DNA from: a bacterium
GTDB lineage: Bacteria; Hinthialibacterota; Hinthialibacteria; Hinthialibacterales; Hinthialibacteraceae
Reading direction: 5' to 3'
Assembly (NCBI GenBank): GCA_016125385.1
Contig: WGLV01000032.1
Span: 88,468 to 152,467, forward strand
Length of the DNA stretch: 64,000 bases
Shown piece after piece: positions 32,832 through 39,738 of the stretch. Under the pieces are notes generated by a model. That model ran no database searches, was not told where the DNA came from, and worked only from the letters and a program-made list of their open reading frames with translations. Every line of letters begins with the position of its first letter. Position 1 is the stretch's first letter. The translations under genes and the position numbers were made by a program.

Positions 32832-34106
32832 TTACCGATAAAACGACAATCCCGCGAACGTCACCACCGATTCGGTGTCTTCTTCAATGGCCCGGTCGTA
32901 GTTGAGCAGACGGCCTTCGCGGGGACGAACGATATCCAAAGTCATGTAAATCGGAGAAAGACCGCAGACGTTATTGCGGTCTTTTTTCGTTGCGATGCTC
33001 TCAAAAAAGGCTTCGGCTTCGCCGCTCTCCATGGCGGCGATCACCTCGCGGTCTTCCCGCTCGACCCTCTCCAGCTCGTCTTCCGGGATTCCGCCCGGAT
33101 CGCCGAAGCGTTTGCCGACGTGGCTCATGTCGGCGCCGGCGATGACGATGACCCTGCCCGGATACGACTCAATCATCTCGCGCAGCGCGTCGAGCGTATC
33201 GGCGACCTGGGCGTCATCGCGCGGCGAACGCTCTTCGCGCACGAAGCGGTGAAGCGATCCACAGAGAATCGGAACCATCTTCGCCTCGCGATCGCCCAGC
33301 ACGTGGCGCAGCCACAACGCCTGAAACTCGATCGAATGTTCATCGCGATGCAGCAGTTCTTCTTCAAACACGTTGACCGGCGCGCGGCGGCTGAATTCTT
33401 CGATAAAATCACGATCGGCCGGCATCAGGCCCAGCGGCGTGTCGTAAGGCTTGGTGGTGGCGATGAACAGGCTGGAGCGGCTCTGATGGCCAGTGCCGAA
33501 CACCAGGTAGAGATCGGCGGGCTCGTGCCGGGCGAGTTCGTTGTACGCGTGGGCGAAACAGGGGCCGCCGCGATGCAGGTCGATATGAGGCGACACCAGC
33601 GCGGCCAGCGCCGAACCGCCGCCGTTTGAGCCGGACTCACCGGCTTTATCGCGCAGCCCGCTGAGGTGTTCGCTTAGTTTGGCGGGGTCGCCTTCATACG
33701 CCATGCCGGCGTGAAACGCGGGCCGCACCGGGGCGTCGAAATAACCGCGTTCGATCTCCGCGACGGCTTCTTCAAAGCGTTGCGACATCAGGTACAGCTC
33801 TTCATCCAGTTTGGCGACGATATCGGTGATGTTTTGAAGCGGAATGGGGCCGCCGAACTGGCGCGCGCACGCCTGCTGGATGTCCTGAATGGTATTGGTT
33901 CCATCAAACAGCGAGACGATGAAGACCGCGGCGGGCGGCAGGATCAGCGCATGCTGGGCGATGCGCTGCGGATCGCGCAGGCAATAGCGGGTTTCGCTGC
34001 CCTCCTGTACGGGAAAGGCTTCCACCGCACGGACGACGGGGCGTTCCAGATCGGGGCGAAGTTGAGGGTTCGCTTCCACAAGAGTCTCCTTGGTTCGGGT
34101 GAACAT
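32832..34106 (-). CDS. PqqD-like domain fused to a MEMO1 (AmmeMemoRadiSam B) protein
   Basis: A 424-residue two-domain protein. Residues ~20-115 resemble a PqqD/RiPP-recognition-like winged fold ('RYCLRDPQRIAQHALILPPAAVFIVSLFDGTNTIQDIQ'; split motif with 'LFDGTNT'). Residues ~130-424 are a MEMO1 domain with 'SPHIDLHRGGP', 'VFGTGHQ', the 'DEHSIEFQALWLRHVL' and 'GADMSHVGKRFG' motifs that place metal-binding His residues. MEMO proteins are related to extradiol dioxygenases and are often encoded with a radical-SAM partner, which is not seen next to it. The role is unknown. A short purine leader precedes the ATG. Confidence 0.8.
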   Translation of the reverse strand: MFTRTKETLVEANPQLRPDLERPVVRAVEAFPVQEGSETRYCLRDPQRIAQHALILPPAAVFIVSLFDGTNTIQDIQQACARQFGGPIPLQNITDIVAKLDEELYLMSQRFEEAVAEIERGYFDAPVRPAFHAGMAYEGDPAKLSEHLSGLRDKAGESGSNGGGSALAALVSPHIDLHRGGPCFAHAYNELARHEPADLYLVFGTGHQSRSSLFIATTKPYDTPLGLMPADRDFIEEFSRRAPVNVFEEELLHRDEHSIEFQALWLRHVLGDREAKMVPILCGSLHRFVREERSPRDDAQVADTLDALREMIESYPGRVIVIAGADMSHVGKRFGDPGGIPEDELERVEREDREVIAAMESGEAEAFFESIATKKDRNNVCGLSPIYMTLDIVRPREGRLLNYDRAIEEDTESVVTFAGLSFYR

Positions 34107-34212
34107 GGACGCCGTCAGTATAGCGGAAGCCCGCGGCGGGTTTGAATGGCGTACCCTGATAATTGTGCGGGGGTGAGCAGGGGACCCGGTACGTATGGAA
34201 GGTGTGAATATG

Positions 34213-34239
34213 AAAACGGCGTCTGAAAAGAGACGCCGT
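34213..34239 (-). terminator. Terminator after tRNA-Pro
   Basis: A perfect 9-bp stem ('ACGGCGTCT' 34216-34224 with 34231-34239) with a 6-base loop is followed on the minus strand by TTTT. It lies 60 bases past the tRNA 3' end, in the right orientation. Confidence 0.75.
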
Positions 34240-34298
34240 GGGTGATCTGAATATGACGCCGATGGATTCGGGACATCCCCGGCGGAAAGAGGTCAACG

Positions 34299-34372
34299 TC
34301 GGGGTGACTGGACTCGAACCAGCGACCCCCTACTCCCGAAGCAGGTGCGCTACCAGACTGCGCTACACCCCG
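34299..34372 (-). tRNA. tRNA-Pro, anticodon CGG
   Basis: A 74-nt cloverleaf: acceptor stem CGGGGTG paired with CACCCCG plus discriminator A, D-arm 'GCGCAGTCTGGTAGCGC', anticodon arm CCTGC-TTCGGGA-GTAGG (anticodon CGG reads CCG proline codons), T-arm 'CTGGTTCGAGTCCAG'. CCA is not encoded. It has its own promoter and terminator, so it is transcribed on its own. Confidence 0.96.
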
Positions 34373-34386
34373 AACATTGCATCAGC

Positions 34387-34415
34387 ATCCTACTTGCAAA
34401 CCGGGCTTCCTTCAA
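34387..34415 (-). promoter_or_regulatory. Promoter of tRNA-Pro
   Basis: On the minus strand TTGAAG (34410-34415), a 17-base spacer, and TAGGAT (34387-34392). The transcript would start near 34380, about eight bases before the tRNA. Confidence 0.65.
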
Positions 34416-34451
34416 GCCGAAAACGCCCGCCTCGCCTGTTTTTCGCCAAAA

Positions 34452-34479
34452 TGAAAACGAGGCGCCGCCTGGCGCCCCG
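34452..34479 (-). terminator. Terminator after the second pseudopilin
   Basis: 'GGCGCC' (34461-34466) pairs with its copy at 34471-34476 around a 4-base loop, with flanking CG/CG extension. On the minus strand the stem is followed by 'CGTTTTCATTTT'. It is 27 bases past the pseudopilin stop and separates it from the tRNA. Confidence 0.6.
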
Positions 34480-34505
34480 CTGAATGATTCAACCGGCTGG
34501 TTTTA

Positions 34506-35177
34506 TTAATTGATAATCACGATGTCGCCGTTGCTGGTAACCCCGTTGGAGGAGTCATAAGGAAAGCCCATGCCCAGCGCATTGTTGTAAGCGCCGCGTT
34601 TGCCATCAGGCCCCGCGCCCAACAAGACGTACTGGCCGACCCGCAGGGGGTGAAGACCGACCTGAGTTAATGTGGCCATGTTGCCTGGCGCAAAAAAACT
34701 GAGACCAATGTCGCCGCCCGGGATCCCCGGATCTTCATCCGCGTACATATACGTATACGGAGGAACCAGGTCGGCGGAGATCAGCGCGCTGTTCGAATCT
34801 ACCCCGGAGGTGTTGGAGAAGAAAGGATCGAGCGGGATCGAGGAAAGATACGCGACGGGTGAGGTCAGCGGAGCGAAGAGTCCGGCCATGCCGCCCCGGT
34901 CGTTCTGTTTGGCGCCGCCCACGCCGCCAAAAACTTCCACCATGCGTTTCTGGCCTTCGGCGGTGTCGTCGTCCCAGAAATCGACTAACAGCACGCCGCG
35001 GTCGAGACGCAATTGTTCGATGGCGGTGACGGTGGTTCGCATGTCGGCCTGGGCGCGGGCGATGCGCGCCTTCATCTGAGCCTGCAGGAAGTTGGGTACG
35101 GCGATGGCGGCCAGAATGCCGATGATCGCGACGACGATAAGCAATTCAATCAGAGTAAAACCATGCTTGAACTTCAT
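34506..35177 (-). CDS. Type IV pilin-like pseudopilin, second copy
   Basis: A 223-residue pseudopilin starting 'MKFKHG' with cleavage after Gly6, then the same hydrophobic helix 'FTLIELLIVVAIIGILAAIA' as the copy at 13.8 kb and the 'QAQMKARIARAQADMRTTV' helix. After that the sequence differs: 'LDRGVLLVDFWDDD', a glycine/proline-rich middle and 'GPDGKRGAYNNALGMGFPYDSSNG'. The ATG before 'KFKHGF' is chosen, since a longer N-terminus would destroy the leader. It probably assembles in a type II secretion-like apparatus encoded elsewhere. It is followed by its own terminator. Confidence 0.9.
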   Translation of the reverse strand: MKFKHGFTLIELLIVVAIIGILAAIAVPNFLQAQMKARIARAQADMRTTVTAIEQLRLDRGVLLVDFWDDDTAEGQKRMVEVFGGVGGAKQNDRGGMAGLFAPLTSPVAYLSSIPLDPFFSNTSGVDSNSALISADLVPPYTYMYADEDPGIPGGDIGLSFFAPGNMATLTQVGLHPLRVGQYVLLGAGPDGKRGAYNNALGMGFPYDSSNGVTSNGDIVIIN

Positions 35178-35528
35178 TGTCTGTACATCCTCCCGGAATC
35201 TGATGGAAATCATTTGTTCATATTGAGAGTCATCCACCTCGTCTCAATAAAAACGACATGCAATATGTTTGTTTCGTGTGCGCCGACGAGGGTTCTCAAG
35301 CAGTAGTGCAATCAAGATAGCAGGGATTTCTCTGCAAATATACTAATGGAAAACTCATTTGAATACAATCGCTGTTTTTGTAAATTCAATAGCTGTGAGC
35401 CATAATAAACCAGCCGCTGAAACGGATTGTTTATTGAGCGGAGAAGGGCGTCTCATCCTTTGCTTGTGAAAAGCGTCTGGATGGGTTAGCCTGATTGAAT
35501 TCGCGGACGTTAAACCGCATGGGAGCCC
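35178..35528. other. 351-base divergent intergenic region
   Basis: It separates the second pseudopilin (minus) from the cNMP-PP2C gene (plus). A weak plus-strand promoter-like pair, TTGAAT (35359-35364) and TAAATT (35381-35386), is visible. Nothing gene-like is seen on either strand. Confidence 0.5.
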
Positions 35529-36722
35529 ATGAAAAAGAAAGCCAAAGCGAACGAAACCGTAAACGCCGCCGAGGTGCTTGAAATTCTGCGCCGCCGGAAC
35601 GAGACCTTCGCCGCGCTGATGAACGATCAGTTGCTTGAAATCATGCTGCGCCGCGCCTCGCTGATCTCGTATGAACCCAAAGAGTACATGATGAGGCAGC
35701 ACGACCCCTCCGATTCGCTGTACGTCATCCTGCAGGGGCGTTGTACGGTGATCGTCAACGATAAGGTGGTGGGCCATCTCGAATCGGGCGACCTGGTGGG
35801 CGAGATGGGCGTGATTCAGAATACGCCGCGCAGCGCCAGCATCGCCGCTATCGAACCCACCACCGCGTTGCGCGTGCCCGGCGAAGAATTCAAGGCGATG
35901 CTGGTCGATTCGAAACTCTCCACCTGGATGATCAATCTGCTGACCGATCGTCTCAAGCGCATCTCTTACGACGCCGCGCGCGTCATGAAGGAGATGGACG
36001 AGATGGTGCTCGACCAGATGGAGCTCGCCCGCGTGCAGCGCTCGCTGTTGCCCAAAGAGCTGCCGGTCGATCCGCGCATCCGGCTGCATGTTCTTTATTC
36101 GCCCTGCGCTTACGCCGGCGGCGATTATTACGACGCCATCATGCTCGATGAGAACCGCGTTCTGCTGATGGTCGCCGACGTCACCGGCCACGGCGCGCAG
36201 GCCTCCATTTCGATGGCGATCGTGCGTTCGTTCGTGCGTCAGGGAAATATCGGCAAGACCACCGCGACGATTCTCAAGCGGCTCAATCAATACCTGTTTG
36301 AATTCGGCCCCTCGCAGCATTTCGTCACCGCCCAGGTGGCGATCATCGATCTCGCCGCCATGCGGGTGCAGTTCAGTTACGCCGGGCATCCGCCGATGAT
36401 TCATCTGCGCGGCGCCAAGTGCGAGCCGTTGCGCGGGCCGCGTTCGTTCTTTCTGCGCTTCCGGCCCGAGGCGGAGTTTGAAGCCTCCACGATGAAGGTC
36501 CGCCCCGGCGACCGGTTCGGGCTTTATACCGACGGCATCATCGAAACCTTCAACGCCGAAGGGACCATGTTTAACGTCGACGGGCTGGAGCGGTTTATGC
36601 TGGACTCGCGCAAACAGCCCATCGCTTCGCTGCCCGCGCTGATGGAAACCCGGCTCAACCAGTTTTCCGAAGGCAGCCCCATGGAAGACGACATCACTTT
36701 TCTGGTCGCCGAAGTGACCTGA
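35529..36722 (+). CDS. Cyclic-nucleotide-binding domain fused to PP2C/RsbU-type phosphatase
   Basis: A 397-residue signalling protein. Residues ~28-150 are a CNB/CRP-type jelly roll ('YVILQGRCTVIV', 'GHLESGDLVGEMGVIQNTPRSASIAAIEPT'), which holds the phosphate-binding cassette ('GEMG..' and 'PRSASI'). Residues ~165-395 are a PP2C-type (SpoIIE/RsbU) Ser/Thr phosphatase with 'AGGDYYDAIMLDENRVLLMVADVTGHG' (split: metal-binding Asp pair), 'YAGHPP' and 'GLYTDGI'. The design suggests cyclic-nucleotide-controlled dephosphorylation of an anti-sigma-factor antagonist, as in the sigma-B/SpoIIAA partner-switch. No anti-sigma factor gene is adjacent. The next gene begins 12 bases later. Confidence 0.92.
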   Translation: MKKKAKANETVNAAEVLEILRRRNETFAALMNDQLLEIMLRRASLISYEPKEYMMRQHDPSDSLYVILQGRCTVIVNDKVVGHLESGDLVGEMGVIQNTPRSASIAAIEPTTALRVPGEEFKAMLVDSKLSTWMINLLTDRLKRISYDAARVMKEMDEMVLDQMELARVQRSLLPKELPVDPRIRLHVLYSPCAYAGGDYYDAIMLDENRVLLMVADVTGHGAQASISMAIVRSFVRQGNIGKTTATILKRLNQYLFEFGPSQHFVTAQVAIIDLAAMRVQFSYAGHPPMIHLRGAKCEPLRGPRSFFLRFRPEAEFEASTMKVRPGDRFGLYTDGIIETFNAEGTMFNVDGLERFMLDSRKQPIASLPALMETRLNQFSEGSPMEDDITFLVAEVT

Positions 36723-36734
36723 TCCATCCCGCTC

Positions 36735-38279
36735 ATGGCTTTTTCAAACCGAAGCGTCAGCCGAATGGTGTTCCCCGCCGCGTTGGGGGCGCTGCTGACG
36801 GCGTATTACTGGGGATGGCTTGCGCCGTATAATTACCGCTTCGTCATCCTGACGTGGGACGCTTTTCGCGACGTGATCGCGTCGCGGCGGCTGTTGGCGG
36901 GCGCCTCGCCCCTGGCCGATCCACTGATCGAGGGGGAGTGGTTCTGGTATCCGCCGCTGAACGCCGGGCTGTTTTCGGCGCTCTCGGCGCTCACCCGAAT
37001 CGACCTGCTTCATCTGTACGCGATTTCGCCCGCGCTGTTGAACTGGCTGTTCGCGCCTGCGTTTTATATGCTGGCCCTTCAATTGTTCGATCGCAGGCAC
37101 GCCATCGCGTTTATCGCGGCGCTGTCGCTGCTGGGGCTGCCCTGGGCGGTGACCTACGTGTTCGCGTTCCCCACCGTCATGGCTCACGCCGCCGGGCCCG
37201 CGCTGCTGGTGATGGCGGTGTACGTACGCTGGCTCGAACGGCGGGACCGATCGCTTTGGCTCGCCGTGACTGGCGCCGGGCTGATGGGTCTGTATCATCC
37301 GCCGACGTGCATCCTGCTCACGGCCGCGATCGCCGGTCATCTGATATTCGTCGATCGGCGCAAGGCCGCGCTTGCCGTTGGACTGATCGCGTTGATCTCC
37401 GCGCCGTACTGGGTGGTGCAGATCGCGCGCCCGGTGCTCAATCCCGTTCCCATCCGGTATATTTCGCCCGCCATGTTGCGGTGGGAGGTCGCGCTGCCCG
37501 GCTTTGGCTGGGGGCTGATCGCCTTCGCGTTCATGCTGGCGCCGGCGGTTCCGATTTTATGGCGGCGGCGCGGTGAGGGGCCGGCGCAATTCGTATTCGT
37601 ATTGATGGCGGTTTCGCTGATTGGACAGATTCCAGCGTATCTCGTGACCGCGCTGGAGCCGTCGTATCCGGCGCTGGCGGCGAAGATTCCGGTGTTTGTT
37701 CCGCATGAGTTTCAGTTGTACTGGCAGATATCGCTCGTTCTCGCGGCGGGGTGGGGAATTTGCGCCTGGTTTTCACGTGAAACGCCGCTGGCGCGCTACC
37801 CGGCGGGTTACTGGCTGGTCAGCCTCTTGCTTGCGGCGGCGTTGGCGCACTGGATGATTTTGTTTCCCTATCGCGCGCAGGCGTTTTGCGAGCCGTACCG
37901 CCTGCGGGGCGAATGGAAAGGCGTGGTCGAGACGATGAACGAGCGGCTTGGCGTGCATGACGTGGTTTGCGCGCCGGACGATCACGTCAGTTTTTTCGTT
38001 ACGGCGCTGCATACCCACGCCAAGTGTCTGGCGTCGTTCGAATCGCATCTGAATCCACACGCCGATTATCACGCCCGGGCCGCCGCGCGCGACGCGATCA
38101 TGCGCACCGGCGACTGGAGCGAGGCTGAGCAGGCGCTTCAACGGTTCGACGTCCGGTATATTCTGGCCTGGGCGCAGAAGACTTCGCCGGAGCGCATCGA
38201 TATGTTCAAGGCGCATTGCGAAACCGTTTATGACGACGGCGCGGTATATCTGTTTCGCGTTCCCGATGGGAAGAAATGA
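36735..38279 (+). CDS. 514-residue polytopic membrane protein, GT-C like
   Basis: A 514-residue integral membrane protein with about 11 helices and a soluble C-terminal domain from about residue 385. An early periplasmic loop with 'ILTWDAFRDVIASRRLLAGASP' (acidic Asp, then basic residues) is similar to that of polyprenyl-phosphate-dependent sugar transferases. Similarity is weak, so the transferase role is a guess. It lies 12 bases after the cNMP-PP2C gene and probably shares a transcript. Confidence 0.65.
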   Translation: MAFSNRSVSRMVFPAALGALLTAYYWGWLAPYNYRFVILTWDAFRDVIASRRLLAGASPLADPLIEGEWFWYPPLNAGLFSALSALTRIDLLHLYAISPALLNWLFAPAFYMLALQLFDRRHAIAFIAALSLLGLPWAVTYVFAFPTVMAHAAGPALLVMAVYVRWLERRDRSLWLAVTGAGLMGLYHPPTCILLTAAIAGHLIFVDRRKAALAVGLIALISAPYWVVQIARPVLNPVPIRYISPAMLRWEVALPGFGWGLIAFAFMLAPAVPILWRRRGEGPAQFVFVLMAVSLIGQIPAYLVTALEPSYPALAAKIPVFVPHEFQLYWQISLVLAAGWGICAWFSRETPLARYPAGYWLVSLLLAAALAHWMILFPYRAQAFCEPYRLRGEWKGVVETMNERLGVHDVVCAPDDHVSFFVTALHTHAKCLASFESHLNPHADYHARAAARDAIMRTGDWSEAEQALQRFDVRYILAWAQKTSPERIDMFKAHCETVYDDGAVYLFRVPDGKK

Positions 38280-38362
38280 CGCCTCATTCGCGATTATTTT
38301 ACCGACGCCACACAAGCATTCGGGATCAGGACCCAATACGACCATAATATTGATAACCGCTC

Positions 38363-38368
38363 TATAAT
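38363..38368 (+). promoter_or_regulatory. Perfect -10 box before the GH-A hydrolase
   Basis: TATAAT lies 30 bases before the hydrolase ATG, with no convincing -35. The leader contains the ribosome binding site AGGGGAG at about 38386-38392. Confidence 0.4.
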
Positions 38369-38397
38369 GGATCAACACAACCCGCAGGGGAGACATC

Positions 38398-39738
38398 ATG
38401 AAAATGCAACACATCCTGTGTGCGGCGCTTCTTACCGCTGGTTGCGCGATCGCTGCGTTCGCCGCCGAATCTGAATACAACGCTTATGGAGGCTGGACCG
38501 GCGTTTCAGCCGAAGCCACCGGTTTCTTTCACGCCGAAGAGATCGGCGGCGTCTGGTGGATTATCGATCCCGTCGGTAACGGATTCATCTCCAAGGGGAT
38601 GAATCACGTCGTTTATAGCGGCGACTATTCGCCCGAACTCGGTTACTCGCCCTATGAGCGCGCGGTGGAAAAAGAATACGACGGCGAACGCGAAGAATGG
38701 GCGGAGGCCGCGGCGGATCGGCTGCGTTCATGGGGTTTTAACACCATCGGCGCATGGTCGGAAGAAACCATGCGGCGCCGACGGATTCCCTATACCCTGA
38801 TCCTGAATATCGGCTCAAGCGCGGGGGGAGACTGGCAAAAGGGCGAGTTTCCCGACGTATATTCTCACCGCTTCGAGCAGATGGCTTCTCACATCGCGCT
38901 GACCGAATGCAAGCCGCGAAAGAACGACCTGTTTCTGATCGGTTATTACCCTGACAACGAACTGCGCTGGGGGCCGGACTGGCGGCGCAAGGATTCGCTG
39001 CTGGCCGAATTTCTCGGGCGAGATGAAGACTCCGATGGGCGCGCCGCCGCCGAAGCGTTTCTGAAAGAGCGCTACGCCGGTCTGGATGATTGCAACCGCG
39101 CCTGGGGAACGAACGCCGATTCATGGGCGGCGCTGGCGGTGGAGTCGGCCTCCAGGGATGCGACGGACGCGCGAAATCGCGATGAAAACGACTTTCAACG
39201 ACGGACCGCCGAGCAGTATTTTCGCGTCTGTTATGAAGCGGTCAAAAAAGCCGATCCCAATCACATGCTTCTGGGCTGCCGATTCGCGGGGTACGCGCCC
39301 GAGCCGGTGCTGGCCGCCGCCGGGACGTATTCCGACGTGGTCAGTTATAACTCGTATAACAAGATCCCCCCGGAAGACGCATTACGGCGCGTTCATGAGA
39401 TTACGCGGCGTCCGGTCATGCTGACCGAGTTTTCATTCAAGGCGATGGATTCTCAATTGCCCAATACCCGTGGCGCGGGTAAGCCGGTTCAGACGCAGGC
39501 GGAACGCGCCGAAGGGTTCAGCGATTTCGTGACGAAGTTGATGGAGCTGCCCTATACGGTGGGCTATCACTGGTTTCAATATACGGATCAGCCCCGCGAA
39601 GGCCGGTTTGACGGCGAGAATTCAAACTTCGGCGTGGTGAGTCTGAATAACCAACCGTGGGAGGTTTTGACCGAAGCGATGACGCGGATCAATGCGCGGG
39701 TGGAAGCGATTCATCAACAAGCGAGCGTGAAGCAATGA
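38398..39738 (+). CDS. Exported clan GH-A glycoside hydrolase (agarase/beta-galactosidase-like)
   Basis: A 446-residue secreted hydrolase with signal peptide 'ILCAALLTAGCAIAAFA'. It has the opening 'FFHAEEIGGVWWIIDPVGNGFISKGMNH' pattern (in parts) found in agarase-like and GH42/GH50-type proteins. The acid/base is probably Glu188 in 'YPDNELRWGPDW' and the nucleophile Glu344 in 'MLTEFSFKAMDS'; 'YHWFQYTDQP' near residue 395 is another family mark. It cleaves beta-linked galactan- or agar-like glycans in relatives. Its last codons overlap the start of the GxGYxYP gene by four bases, so they are translated together. Confidence 0.82.
   Translation: MKMQHILCAALLTAGCAIAAFAAESEYNAYGGWTGVSAEATGFFHAEEIGGVWWIIDPVGNGFISKGMNHVVYSGDYSPELGYSPYERAVEKEYDGEREEWAEAAADRLRSWGFNTIGAWSEETMRRRRIPYTLILNIGSSAGGDWQKGEFPDVYSHRFEQMASHIALTECKPRKNDLFLIGYYPDNELRWGPDWRRKDSLLAEFLGRDEDSDGRAAAEAFLKERYAGLDDCNRAWGTNADSWAALAVESASRDATDARNRDENDFQRRTAEQYFRVCYEAVKKADPNHMLLGCRFAGYAPEPVLAAAGTYSDVVSYNSYNKIPPEDALRRVHEITRRPVMLTEFSFKAMDSQLPNTRGAGKPVQTQAERAEGFSDFVTKLMELPYTVGYHWFQYTDQPREGRFDGENSNFGVVSLNNQPWEVLTEAMTRINARVEAIHQQASVKQ

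Noticed and set aside
34238..34483. An open frame crossing the tRNA-Pro gene
   Set aside because: It overlaps a convincing tRNA with promoter and terminator, so the frame is a coincidence.
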